A stretch of 31,571 nt of DNA from IMG/VR virus record IMGVR_UViG_3300006332_001381, positions 1-31,571 of that record. One strand, 5' to 3'. The position numbers and the translations under genes were made by a program. Each line of letters starts with the position of its first letter. Position 1 is the first letter of the stretch. This DNA is from a virus. Under the pieces are notes generated by a model. It saw nothing but the letters and a program-made list of their open reading frames with translations. It had not been told where the DNA came from and ran no database searches. Below are positions 7,267-22,200 of this stretch, one piece after another.

Positions 7267-10200
7267 GATCTCTGGATCTACTAGTTCTTCACCATATAGT
7301 GAAAGATCTGGTGGAGTCCAATCTGAAGGAACTGTTGTTTCAACATCGACTCCAGGATCTTGATATCCAGAACCAACATTAGTAACCGTAACTCCTGCAA
7401 TACCAACAAGTGCCTTCACCTGACCGTCAAATCCAGAGATAGAATCTAATCTTACAACGGGTCTAGATGTATATCCAGATCCACCAGATGTTACACTAAC
7501 CCTATCAATATATCCACTAGTTAAGACTGCCGTTGCATTTGCATTTTGCCCAAAGACAGATCCAAGATAATCAAATGTGATCAATGAGTTTGAAGATTCA
7601 ATAACAGCAACTTCACGGTCACTTACCTCACCTTCAATATCAATAAAGTCTCCTGCTTCAACTGGTGGTACAACTACATCAGCATCAACGTCTGCCTCAG
7701 AACCCACATAAGAGAATCCTACAAATGTTGATCCAAAACGAGGAACTTCAGAGAATATAATTCTAGAACCAACAAGTTCAAAACCAACACCAGGTTCCTG
7801 AAGAACACCATTAACAGAAATAATAATATTATTTTCTGGTCGAATAGTAGACGATTGAACACCATCAGTAAGTGTAAGCGAGTAGAAAATATCATCACGC
7901 TTAAGGTTGAATGATTGACGTAAAGAATCAAATTCAAATCCAATATCATCCAATTGTCTTAATTTACCAAGATAGAATCCTGTAAACGATGCACCAAGTT
8001 CAGGTGCTTCACTAAACTGAATTTTATCAGAGAATGCTGTATATGCATTTCCTGCTCCAGGAGGTTGTAAAATACCATTCACAAAGACCATCATGTGACC
8101 TTCAGGATCAGGAAGGTATTGCTGACCATTGGCAGTAGTTAAATTAAATGTGGTTTGAGTTCCATCAAATCCCTTAAAGAATCTCTTAGTCCTTGCTTTA
8201 AGAACTTTTTTACCAATAGATGCAGATCTATAATTATCTCCTCCTCGGAGACCATCTCTTGCACTAAAGGTTCCATTAACGTTAGTGAGATATAATCTCT
8301 TATTAATAGAAACATCACGAATTTCCTGAATACGAGCAGAAGCTGCACCAGCAACACTCAAATCTCCCGAAACAGTGGCTTTTCCAACTAAGGTTACATT
8401 ACTAGTTGAATAATCACCAACAGTATCACCAGATCCTATTATTCCCTCAACAGGAACATAATAGATGTAATTATTGACTGAATCATATTCAGATATAATA
8501 CCATAATTATCAGTATCCTGACCGTCATTAACAATACGATAAAGTCTATTACCAACAGTGAAAGTAGTTAAATTAGAATCTACAGTTACAGACAATCTCA
8601 CATGACCAGTAGAGGCAACTTTGCCTCCTACTTTAACATCAAGACCATTAAATTTCTTAACATCTAAGTATATTTTAGAAGAATTAGGATAAACAACAGA
8701 TGTTGTTTCAAGAGATCCAAGAAGAGATGCTGTATCAACAGTTAGTTTTCCTCCAGTATTATCAAGAACTGCTGCAGAATTAGTAGTATAAGAAACAGGT
8801 TCTGCAGTTTTATTGCTTGTAAATCCTTGGAATGCAATATTTTCAACAAAGTTACCTTTAACATCGATGAGATGCATTCTATTTTCAATCGCACTAATTT
8901 GTGCAAGTGTTGTATTTGCTAAACCTTGAATTACGTCCGTAACTTGCCATGTTCCTGCGGTTACAGCAACATCGAGATACTTATAATTATCATCTTCATG
9001 GAAACCATATACAACACCAGTAATTCCAGAATCACCTTGCTTCTGTACAGATTCATTCATTGTGAATGGACCATCTGTAATATTTCCATCAATTCTAAAT
9101 CTCTTATAATCTTTAGCAACCTTTGCTTCATTTAAAGTAAGTTGTTGAATTTCTGCAGAAACATCAGATGTAACAGAGTAAGCATAATCAGATTGAACTA
9201 TTTCACCACTAATTCCAACAGGAACAACAATATCACCATAAAATTTAGTTAATGTAGGTAATGCATTATTTCCAGAAATTGTAGTGTAATGTTCATTATC
9301 TTTCAATTGTCCAGAGATTATATCCAAACTAGATCCAATTAATGCCATCGCTGTATCTGTATTATAATATGCAGCACTAGCACCATCATAGAATTTATAG
9401 AAACTTGCAGCTGGTGATGGATTTACCAAAGTATCACTAAGTGCTTGTTTCATATATTCCCTCAAAAGATCCAATGCAAATGTTTTGATATTATACTCTG
9501 CATTTGTATAGAATTCAGTTCCAAGAACAGAAACATATGTTCCCAGTGATTTTGTAGTAAGTTTAGCACCCCAAAGATATAAACCAGTTCCACCAGCACC
9601 AGTCCAATCTAATAAACCAGTATTGCTAAGAACACTAATTCTATTGTTTATAGTACTAAATCCATATCCAACATCTATCGTCATGTATAATCTATACCAT
9701 CCATCACCAAGAGGAATAGATCCATGTGCAGAAACATTTACACCACTACTATTAAAGAGATTACCAAGTTCACCTGTGTTTAGATTTACACTAAAGTGTG
9801 CATTTTCAGTTCCAGAATCTAAGAATACTGTAAATCTAACTCGATTATTTTCTCCTTGTTTCACAAAGAATGAAGATGTGAATGTTTGTGTTGCATTATT
9901 AGCACCAGTATCAAATGTTTCTGTATCGGCATCCCATTTAATTGTATCAGTATCAAAGGTGTCGAATGATGTTAAGTTATAAGATCTTTCAATCTTATGC
10001 TCACCAGCACTTGCAGCAACTACAAGTTTTTCAGATGTTAGTGTAGAATCTGGACTAATTGCTGCATTATTAGTAACTGTTACAAGAGATGTTGCCCAAT
10101 TTTGATCAAACACTTCAGGATTGACCCAAAGATTTGTATTATTTGCAGAACCTTGAATTAAAGAAGATACGTCATTTTTAGCATTTTCAATAGTCTTTAC

Positions 10201-13200
10201 ATTACTGTAATTGTTATACCATTCATGTGCTGCAGTAATACCACCAGTAGCAATTGTAGCAGTAGCACCAGAACCAGGTGCAGTTAAATTAGCTCCTGCT
10301 GTATATAATGTTCCAATAACACTTCCAATAACCATTCTAGATCCAGAAGAATATAAAACAATAGCAGTTGTAGAATTGTTGGTAATGGTTTCTCCAACAA
10401 CAAAAGTACCAGATACTGCACTAAAGTCAAGAGTATACGCTGTCTGTGTGTCAACTGTATTAGAAGTAATATAATCATATTGAATGTTGTTAACAACATC
10501 GTCAATAAATGAGTCATATACCCAAGTATTAGAACCAAATTGATTGGTAACTAAAGATGTGATTTCTGCTTTATAGTAATTCTTATTATAAACAATATTT
10601 TTAACTACGCTACGTGCTTCAATATCTCCTGGGAATAGAGTATCTAAACCAAAGTCAATGAGATCTCTCATTCTATACCAAACTTCATCAATATTGGTAG
10701 GAGTTTCTGTATCTCTATATGCAGCAATACTTGTATGTGCTGCTTCATATTGATCACCAGATACACTAGTATTCTTACTGTAAAGTAAATTCTTAATTGC
10801 TTTTTCAGATAATAGTTTTATTGATTCATGAGCAAAGAAGAATGCATATAGTTCATCACCAACAGGAGTAATTTTCTTAGTTGGATCCAAGAATTTTTCC
10901 ATTTGAGCGATAACACTATTATTACCACCTGTTTGAAGATCTGAAATTGCAGCAATTATAAACTCTTCGATATAAGTTCTATAATTTGAAATGTCATAAG
11001 TTAATGCAGAGAAAGTTCCGCTATCGATTGTGTATTCAAGTTCTGTTCCAAGTAATCCAAGGGCAGATTGCCTACCAGCAATTTCCTGAGTGATGTAATC
11101 TCTATTAAAGTAAAGTCTATTACCACCAATATCATAATCACTTCCAGTAGGAGCAATGATGTCATTAACAGTTGTGATCAGAGTATCAATTGCATCCTTA
11201 ACATTAGCACAATCACCAGGAACTGTTACACAATTAGCAATTGCTGAAACAAATGTATGTGGAGAATCAATAGAAGTTGGTTTACCATCAGTTACATTTA
11301 CTGTAATAGTATCTGTTGTAGATGATAATATCTTAAGATCTCTCTGATATGCATAATCTGCACCAGTTGAACGAGGATATGTCTTAGTCTGACCACCAGA
11401 TGCAGCACCAACATTAACTGTAATTGAAGTTGCCGTAACGCTAGTAATAGCAATCGCAGTATTGTATGAAGGATCTGTTGTTCTTGGATAAGTGTGTACT
11501 GTTTGATGATTATCAGCATCACAAGTAAATGCCAATACATCAGGAGCAATAGTTACCGTATTACTGGTTGTTAGTGCATGGTTTCCAATAGTCATTTCCA
11601 TGTCACCAGTAGTAGGATTATAATCAACATCACTGATTACAAATCCTGAAGATTGACCAACATTAACTGTAATTCCTGTTGCTGTAACTGCACTAACTGC
11701 AATTGCTGTATTAAATACAGGGTCAGTTGCTCTTGGATAAGTCTTAGTAGCAGTATTGCTATCCATTCCACATGTGAATGATAACTTATCTTGACCAATA
11801 GTTACAGTAGTTGCTGCTCTCTTAATAGCATCTGCTGCTCCACTTACAAATGTATGTGGATCTGTATTTGTGGAAGGCGTGACATCTAATACTTGAATAT
11901 CAAAAGTATCTGTAGTAACACCAGAGATAGGAATCCACTTATTACTAATAGGATCATTTGCACGAGGATAAGCAGTTCCTGCAGAGCTAGCACCAACATT
12001 AACTGTAATAGTATTAGTGCCAACAGCAGTAATAGCAATTGCAGTATTGTATACTGGATCAGTTGTTCTTGGATATGAATGAGTTGATCCATAATTATCC
12101 AAATCACACTGGAAGTCTAAAGAACCAGCAGTAATTGTTACTAGATTAGAAGTTGTTAAATTATGACCACCAATGGTTAATACCATTACACCTGTTGTTG
12201 GGGTGTAATCAGCATCAGTAACGTTATATACAATACCAGTATTAGCAGTTATAGCACCAACTGCAGGACCACCAGTATAATTATGATTGCCAGAACCATA
12301 TGTGCAACTAAAGGTTATAGCACCATCATCGAGATAAACTAGATCACCATTAGAGAAGTTATGACCACTAACCTTCAAGGTCATAACACCTGTTGTTGGA
12401 TTATATGCACTACCAGCTTCTGCAGTATGTAAAGTAGGAGCTGCTAAACTATGAGATCCAATAGTCATATCTAACTGACCACTAAGAGGATCATAAACTG
12501 CATCAGTAACATCAAACTGAGATCCACCAGTTACAGTAATAGCATTGGATGAAGTAGCACCATTATAAGTGTGAGCAGTATCTGCTCCAGTCACCATAAG
12601 TGCATTAGCAATACCAACATTAACTGTAATTGAAGTTGCTGTAACTGCAGTGATAACAAGGGTTTTATTAGATGCAGGATCAGTTGATCTTGGATATGCA
12701 TGGTTAGATGCATTACCATCCTTAGTACAAGTAAATGTTATACCACCATCAGCAATAATAGCTGTATTTGCAGTGGTAAGAGTGTGAGTACCAATAAAGA
12801 TCTCCATCTTACCTGTGGTTGGATCATAATTTGTTCCAGACTGTGCTGTAAAGTTTAATCCATCAACTGAGACAGCATTTTCAGCACCAGTTACAAATGT
12901 ATGATCTCCAGTATTAGCATACTTAACTATTCCACCAACATAGGTATGATTTCCACTACCGTATGTGCAACTGAATGATAATGAATTGGTTGCTAATTGG
13001 ATCATCCTTCCAGCAGGAACTTGATGTGTTCCAATATTCATGGTTAAATCACCAGATGCAACATCATAGGTTGCAGCAGAAACACTAAACTGTGCTCCTG
13101 GAGTATCATTAGTAATTCCCCAGTCACCAGTAATAATATTATCAGTATTATTATAATCGAGATCACCACTAACTGCTTGCTTCATGTAAAGTGCAAGTCT

Positions 13201-16200
13201 CTCATGAGCATAAATTGACTGTGGAAGTTGTAATCTAATATGTTGAATTTCATTCTTATTGTCAACATAGAATTTAGCAGCTCTTAAAGTATTTTTATTA
13301 CCACCATATTGAATATCTTTAGCAACACCTTCAACAATAAGTCCCAAATCAGTCTTACATCTTAGAGTACCATTACCACTTCCATCAGCATTTCTAGGCA
13401 TATCATTTGATAGATCAGGATATCTATCAAGCATATCAAATGCTGCTTTATCAACAATAACAGAGTTATTTTCACGTAGTAAGTTCGCAGCATCACGGAA
13501 CCTATCTTGTGAAGATGGATCGATGCGAGGTGTATAAAGAACATCAGTTGCACTATCGTGATATGAAATATCAAGCTCTACTTTATGCAATGCATCAATT
13601 ATTCCACCTTGGAATTCTGCTACAGGTTGAAGTTTAGTAATAGTTGCAAGATGATCTACAGGTGTTGCTGCAGATGCATTAGTGATTGTATCTGTGAGGA
13701 TATCTATCAAGTTACCGATAGTAGAGTATACATCAGCACAATCACCTGTATTAAAGTTTAGAACTCTAACAGCACCATGGGTAGCACTAGCAAATGTATG
13801 AATAAATTGATCTTTAGCAGCAGAAGCACCAACATTAACTGTAATAGTTCCGTCTTGATGTGCTAATCCATCAGCAACTGCAGATACAAATGAATGTGTA
13901 TCAGTATTTGTGGAAGGAACTACATCTAATACTTGAATATCGAAGGTGTTAGTAGTAACGTTAGAAATAGGTACATACTTACCGCTAATTGGATCAGATG
14001 ATCTTGGATATGACTTCTGTGCAGCAGGACCAGAAGCACCACCAAATGCACAACTGAATGTAATAGAATTATCATCCATCTTAATGTGATCACCAGCTTC
14101 AAATCCATGATTAGAAACTGTAAGTGTCATCGCACCTGTAGTTGGGTTGTAAGCACCATCAGTAATTGTATGTCTAGTTTCTCCTACAGCAGTAACTGGA
14201 AGAACAGCATTGGCAGCAGGATCAGTTGCTCTAGGATATGATTTATTAGATTCATTTCCATCCATCTGACACTTGAATGTAATGCCACCAGGTGCAATAT
14301 CAACTCTAGATGAAGTTGTTAATTGATGAGCTCCAATAGTAAGAACCATATCACCTGTTCCTGCATTATAAGTTGCACTAGTAGGAGTAAATGTTGGAAC
14401 TGCTTTACCGACATTAACTGTAATTGTGGTAGCAGTTTCTGCAATAATAGGAAGAGCTGTTCCAGATGAAGGGTCAGAAGCACGAGGATAAGCAGTTTCT
14501 AATGTATTATTATCAGCATCACAAGTGAAGGTTACACCACCATTAGCGATAGTAACTGTATTGTCAGTTGTTAAACTATGAGATCCAATCTCAATAACCA
14601 TATCACCTGTTGCAGGATTATATGTTGTTCCTGTTACTGCAGTAAAGGTTCCAGATGCTCCACCGCCAGCAGTAATTGCATTAGTAACACCACTTACAAA
14701 GGTATGAACACCTGTAGGATAAGTTGAATCTGTAATTGTAGTATCAGTCTTCTGTGTCAATCCATGATCACCCTGAACTGTCCAAAGAGTATTTGTGATG
14801 ATGTACTGAAGCATATCATCAACTTTTTCATAAGCAAATAAAGTTTCTTTAACTGCTGGTTCAATTTGTGCAATTTGTACTGGAGTTAAAGTTCTATCAA
14901 CGTAATAAGATGCAGCATCCCAAATATGACTGTTAGATCCATTACGAAGATCTTGAACGATTGCATTCAATGAGTCACGAATATCATCTTCACAATTAAC
15001 ACCTGCATCAGCAATAACACCACCAGTTACAGCAGAAACAAATTTATGTACATAGTTACCACCAGTAACAACTGCATTATCAGCAGCAGATACGAAGTTA
15101 TGTGTAGAAGTATCTGATGATGTTCCTACGTTAATTGTAACTGTTCCTGTTTGCTTGATTATTGCACCAGCAGTTGCAGATACAAATGCATGTGTAGATG
15201 CATTTATAGATTTTCCAATATCGAGTGTAAATGTATCAGAATCAACGATAGTTACTTCAACCCACTTACCACTAATAGGATCAGTTTGTCTAGGATAAGA
15301 CTTACCAGCAGTTGCAACACCAACATTAATTGAAATAGTATCAGTAGTTACAGCAGTTATTGCTTGAGCAAGATTGTATATTGGGTCTGTTGCTCTAGGA
15401 TATGAATGAGTAGAACCATGTTGATCCTTATCACAAGTAAAGTCAAGAGAATTAGCAGCAATTTTAATTGTATTAGATGTTGTTAATCCATGACCAACAC
15501 TAGTTAATACCAATACACCAGTTCCAGGATCATAAGTTGCACCCGTTACATCTTTATTACCAGCACCAGTTACAGAAATTGCACCAGCAGCAGTTCCACC
15601 AACATAAGTGTGAACACCTGCACCACCAAGAGCACAAGAGAATGTAAGTGAATTATCAGCAATTTGAACTCTATTACCACTAACTAGGTTATGAGCACTA
15701 GCAGTATTAATTGTTAAAATACCAGTTGCAGGATCATAAGACGCAGTGCTGACATTTTGAGTTGTTGTTCCAACTGCAAGTACATCAAGAGATGTATTGT
15801 ATGCAGCATCAGCAACTCCAGTGTTGTTAGATGCTCCACCAGCAGTTCCATTAGCACCACTTGCTCTTGGGTATGTTTTTTGAGTTGTGTTACCATCACC
15901 ATTATAATCACAAGTAAATGTAAATGAATTTGGACTTAATCTAAGTTGTGTTCCAACATTAATCGTATGATTTGGAATCGTCATTACAAAAACACCAGTT
16001 GCAGGAGTATAACTTGCTGCAGTTGGTTTAAAGTTAACTAATGGAGAAGTTCCAACATTAACAGTTAAATTAGTAGTGCTAGAAGATATAATTGGAAGGG
16101 CAACCTGCTTAGACGCTGGATCAGTTGCACGAGGATATGTCTTAGTAGATGCATTATTATCCATCGAGCAAGTAAATGATAACGCACCATCATTAATCTT

Positions 16201-19200
16201 AACTCTATCTTTTTCAACAGTAACACCATCAGTAAGAGCAGAAACAAATGTATGTGTGTAATTACCACCAGTTATAACTGCTCCAGATGTTGCAGATACA
16301 AATGTATGTGCATCAGTATTTGTGGAAGGAATAGTTGTTAATACTTGGAGTGTAATTGTAGTCGCAGTTACTGACTCAATATTGATTGAAGTATTATAGA
16401 ATGGATCATTACCATTAGATCTAGGATATGTTTTCTCTGCAGCAGGACCAGAAGCACCACCAAACCCACAACTAAATGTTAGTGAATTGGGTGCTAATTT
16501 AACACTTGTGCCAGCAGTCAAATTATGAGCACCAATTTCAAGAACCATCAATCCTGTATTAGGATCATATGTTGTTCCTGATACTGGTGTATATGTAACC
16601 TGAGGTGATGCACCTATGTTTACATCGAATGTGTGATCAGTTACGTTGGAAATTGGTATCCATTTGCCAGCTACAGGATCAGTTGCACGAGGATATGAAT
16701 GGTTAGTAGAACCACTATCCATTGTACATGTAAATGTAACACCACCAACTTTAATATTGACCCTTTGACCATTCTTAAGACCATGGTTCAATTTTGTAAG
16801 TGTCATAACACCAGTGGTGGCAGTATAAGTTGCACCTGATGGGGTTACTGTTCCACCATTTGTTAAACTGTTACCATCTACTGTCATTGACAATAAACCA
16901 GTAGCAGCATCATATGTTGCAGCAGTAGGTGTATAACGAGTTCCTAAGATTACCAACTCAGGATATCTCTGTCTCATTGAATAAACAACTTCTTTCTTAA
17001 TGAAGTCACTATTCTTAAGAATTAAATCAGCAGCATCTAAGTATCTGTGAGTCTTCTTAGCAAATCCCTTAGAAGCAATACCAACGTTAACAGTTACAGT
17101 TGTACCAGTTACAGCACTGATTGCTAAAGTAGTTCCATATGCAGGGTCAGTAGTTCTTGGATAAGTATGTGATGTAGCATTATTATCGAGAGTACAAGTA
17201 AAGGATAACTTATTAGCACCAATAGTAAGAGTATCACTTGTTGTAAAACTATGAGACCCAATTGTTAATACTAACTCTCCTGTTTCATAATCATAAGTTG
17301 CGTCAGTTACGTCCTTATTAACACTACCAGCAGTAATTGTAATGGCATTAGATGAAGTACCGCCATCATAAGTGTGTCTACCAATAGCACGAGTAGTTTC
17401 TAAGATAGAATCATTATTAAATTCTTCTCCAGTAGTCAGAGATTCTCCACCAGACCAATCTTCAGTATAAGTTTGTCCATCAGTACCATCAAAGTGGATA
17501 AGTAATTTTGCATCTGCATCACCTTGTAAAACTCCTACAGGAGCAGTAAACGTTGTAGTATAGCGAGCAGTATTAGAAACTCTAAGATCATCAATATATC
17601 CAGTAGTAATTGCAGATCCAGCATAATCACCACCAATTCTAATTGGTTTTGTAGAACCATAGTCACTACTATCAGAATATGAACTACCCTCTTGGGTACC
17701 ATTTAAGAACAACTTGGTATCAGTACCATTTCTAGAAAGAGCAACATGATACCAAGTACCAACTACAAGGTTTGTTGCACCAGTAATAGTAACACTACCA
17801 TTATTGAAATACTTAATATTTGCACCATCAACATACAGATAAGGAGCAAGTTCAGTTGCACCAGATCTCATGTCAAAGATAGTCTTACTACCAGCAGCAA
17901 TAGTATTCAATTTAATCCAACATTCAATAGTAAATGCTCCTGTGCCAAATCCAAATTCGGTAGAAGTTGGGACAGTTAGATAACCATCGATAGCAACTGC
18001 ACCAACATTAACTGTAATTGTAGTATCTGTCTCTGCTGTAATTGTGAGAGCGAGACCAGATGAAGGATCAGTTGCTCTAGGATATGCTTTATTTGCAGTG
18101 TTGCCATCTTGAGCACAAGTAAATACAACACCACTATCAAGGATAGTTACTTTATTTGATGTGGTGAGAGTGTGAGTACCAATCTCAATTACCATATCAC
18201 CTGTAAATGGGTTATATGTAGTTCCTGTAGCAGCAGTAAATGATCCTGTAGCACCGTTACTAGCAACAATCGCATCAGTAACACCACTTACAAAAGTATG
18301 TGCTGATGCACCAGGAGATAGTGCTAGACATGCAGTACCATATTTTTTATTATTAGTGTTAAGTTGAGAACTTCCAACAAATGTAGCTGTGTGATAATCA
18401 TTTCCATCATATGAAGATCTACCGATCTTACCAAGAAACGCAGTTTGTTGTGATGCATTATATCCAACAATCTCTGCTTTAGTATCAGTTGTTCTGATAA
18501 CTTGACCACGAGATAAGAATCCACTTCCAACAGAATCTTTAAAGGTTAATTTATGAACATTAATCTTATCACTATTTCCAAATTCACCACCAGAATTTCC
18601 ACCATAATCAACTTTATAGTTTCTAATAAATTCTTCGTCAGTGAAATTACCACTTTCGTTATCATAAATTAGAATATTATTACTAATTCCTTCACTAGGT
18701 GGGAATGAAGAATCAAAAGCAGTTATATTATCAGTAAAATCAACAATACTTACTTGAGATTCGGAAATATTATCAAGAACTTTGTTTGGATAACTAATAG
18801 AAGCCAATCTATTGAATAGTAGTCCAAAGAAGGAAGATCCTTCAGAGATATTAACTTGTTCAATAAATTCATTAGTTACTGGATCTTGATATGCACTAGT
18901 TGCAATAATCTTAGCAACTACTCCAGACTTAGCACCAATAATATAATCATTTAATTGAATATCATATAATCCTGGAGTTGACTGATATGTACCTGCAGTC
19001 TTACTTAAAGTAAGAGTATCGGTAACAGAAATTTCTGTTGAATAAATCGGAGTATTTTCTTGTTGAGAAACTTGAGCAGTACCAGAAACTCCTCTGGTCA
19101 CAGTAATAGTTGTTGAATCAGAACCATTTACAACTTCAGTAACAGTAACAATTTCAGAACCAATCTGATAATCATCATTAAGTGTAAATGATCCAGCAGG

Positions 19201-22200
19201 AAGTGCTCCACCAGCAGTTGTAATTGCTACTAACTCAACCTCAGTTGTTGCAGCACCGATACTATAACGAAGTTTTGCTATAGGTGTTTCTTGTCCAGTT
19301 TCAAGGTTCGATGTTTCTACTTTTGCTGTATCTCCACTTAAATTAGTAACTTTCTCATTGAATAAGTATAATCCAGTGCTGGTTACGTCTGTAACCGAAC
19401 TAAGAGTACCAGAAAATCCTGTCGCACCTACTTGACAATTCTCTCCAATAATAAAGGTACCCTGAGTAACAAATCCGCTGATTACACTACCACTGACACT
19501 AGTTACTGTAAGTCTAGCAGTAGAAACAACGCCAACAAGTTCATTACCAATATTAGGGAAAATACCACTAGTAAATGAAAGTTCGAAATCCTTAGTTGCC
19601 TGTGCAGCTATAGTGACGCTTACATATTTCACACTTGCGGGTGGTCTAGGTGGTTCTGCAAATACGATAGAATCACCCTGAACTTCAAAAGAAGTATTTG
19701 GAGTTTGTGCTACACCATTAAGAACAATTAGAAGTTGATCTCCACTAGCAATAACATTCTCACCATTATTAACAGTAAGTGGGAATTGAGTCTTAACACC
19801 GTCAAATTGACCAGAAATGTCATCTAATCTTTGAACAACAGAAGTTAAGATATTCTCAGATGATGTAAGTCTCTTTTGACGGAATAATACTTCAGTATTA
19901 TTAAATTCAGAATAAATGGGTTCTGCTAAAGCAAAGTTTTGAATATTTGGTACAACTGCTTCTCTAGTAAGTTCAACTGACTTAGTAAGTTCAAAATCGA
20001 TTTCTTTGTTTGCAATATAACCATAATCTTCTAGATTCAGTTCACCAAATACCTTAAATGATGCAGGGTGAACGTTCTTAATAAGAATATCTTTCCAATC
20101 ACCGATGGATACAGAAGACTTAACAGCATAAGAGAAGTCCTGATAGTAGTAAGAGTCTTGAATCTTTTGAATAATTTCGGAAGGTTTACCAACATCATCG
20201 ATAAACTGACCTGTAGTTTTGGTAATAGGACCAATTTCAAGAACACCTTTAGCAATATTAAGATCACTAATAATACCAGAAGACTTAGAAATAACACCAG
20301 TTATACTTTCACCTTTAGTAAATGTATTATCATAATTTACAATTTTAAGAATTCTAGGACCAATTTGCCATCCTTCATTAGTAGACACATATCCAGTAGC
20401 AGTTGCTGTATCTAAAGAACTACCTTGATATACAAGTTCACCCTCTAAGAAAGTTGATGTAATAACATTCGCATCTGCTGTAGCACCAAAAGCTTTGGTT
20501 AATACTTGCTGTCTACCAGTACCAGCGTTTACAAAGGCAAGACCATCACCCAACTCAGCATTTGCAAAAGTAATTGCCAACTTCATTTGATCAGGTTCTA
20601 GAGAGTTGGCAGTACCAGTAATAGCATAATACGTTGTATTTCCATTCAATCTACCAGTAGCACCTGAAGATAATGGGAATTCTGTACCTTCTCCAGTATC
20701 AACTACATTTAACTTGACCTCAGAACCATTTACAATTCCATGAGGGAATGCAAATTGTAAAAGACCCAAGTCAAGGTTAACGACATAGTTAAATGAAGAT
20801 CTAAGTTCGACTGTAGGTGAAGAAGAATATCCAGCACCAGGATCTTTAATGATAATACTTTCAATTCTTCCATTTCTAATAGTTGCTTCCGCAATAGCAC
20901 CAGATCCACCACCACCACTTAAAAGAACTGCAGGTGCTTGAGAATATCCAGAACCAGGATCAGTAACGGTAATACTATCAAGAATACTTGTAGAAGTTAA
21001 CTGAGCATTAATTGGGAATGTAATTTCAGGACGAAGTGTGTAATCATGAGTATAATCATAACCAAAGTTATTGTTCTTAAGTTTCTTAATCTTACCAACA
21101 TTTGTTCCTTTTGCGAAAATTACCGCACCAGTACCAAATGCAGGAATGACTACGTTAATAACTGCTCCAGATCCAGTTAAACCTGATCCAAGAATACCCT
21201 CAATAGATTCAATATCAATAGATGCAGTAGTATATCCTTTACCAGGAGATGCTACAGCAGCACCAGTGATTGTACCTGATCCAACAGTATCATCAAACTC
21301 AACAGTAATGGTTGCTTTACCACCTTCACCATCACCTGCAACAGGGACTTCATAGTAAACACCTGGAGCATATTCAGTACCACCATCATTAACTACAATC
21401 TTCTCAATCTGTCTGAATGATGCAATATCACTAATGATAGGTAACTTCTGATAGAAACCACCTGGAGATACTAATTTAATAGTATTGATAGGTCCAACTG
21501 CTCTCGTAGAAGTAGTTGAATAGTATGAATAAACCTGATCAAATTCATCTGTACCAACTTCAGCATTAGTCTTTTCAGGTTCCTTAAGTAATTGGAATCT
21601 AAACTCAGTATCGGTTATAACTTCAGCAACTGAGAATGTGCCTTCATATGGAGTTGTGATAACATCAATGAATGAATTCTCACCAACTGGAGAATCAGAA
21701 CCAGTCCTAGATGGGTCAAAGTAATAGGAGATATTAGTTACATCACCCAATACAGAGAATTTAACAAATGGATAGTTTCCAGCACCTAGAGGAACACCTG
21801 GAGTACCTTCTCTTGTTATGTTGTTAAATGAGTATTCTAGTTTGTACTGGTTGTCTTGTGAGAATGACAAGTAGTAGTTAAGGTTTGAAGTATCAGATAC
21901 ATCAAAGACATACTGATGATTTCTAGTAAACTCTAGGGTTGGGTGCTTCGCATATATGTTAACACTAGCAATAGCGTTATTGTTAAATGTTGGCTCACTT
22001 ACAGCAGTTGATCTAATACCAAGTGTATATTCCCTAGATCCAATTATCTGATCGATAAAGAATGATCCATTGAATTGATCACCTTGGAATCCTTCAGAGA
22101 AGATGATATCACCTACTTTGAATCCATGAGGAGAGTTTGATGTAAAGTATACTAAATTGGTGTTATTAACAGCATTTCTAATAATATCTTTTTCAAGACG

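Larger units (their letters stand above)
11210..18303 (-). repeat. YPR repeat array in the giant protein (17 YPR motifs, about 7.1 kb)
   Basis: The minus strand codes for units of about 85-110 residues with a common plan: YDPxTGxMxLxIGxHxLTTxxxVxI, then a Cys-containing strand (FTCxxDxN), the motif YPRxTDP, and a closing strand TxITVNVG, often followed by HTFVSA. I counted 17 YPR motifs, with cores near 18066, 17145, 16680, 16410, 16120, 15860, 15385, 15278, 14469, 14219, 13990, 12679, 12057, 11951, 11723, 11475 and 11370. Five more units replace YPR with HxYxGG (near 17360, 15600, 12940, 12560 and 12280). Helical segments break the array near 16.94-17.06, 14.76-15.0 and 13.15-13.75 kb, and another follows it at 10.7-11.2 kb. 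The units are diverged, apart from patches noted separately. They probably form a beta shaft; no function is known. Confidence 0.88.

Noticed and set aside
11210-18303. CRISPR array or short tandem repeats.
   Set aside because: The repeats are coding units of about 85-110 residues with diverged sequence and no constant short repeat alternating with unique spacers.
20068-20415. Plus-strand frame of 115 codons, and others such as 9623-9982 and 952-1284.
   Set aside because: They are antisense to well-supported genes with recognisable domains, their composition (Ile, Thr, Asn, Ser-rich) follows from the opposite strand, and none has a ribosome site or a recognisable motif.
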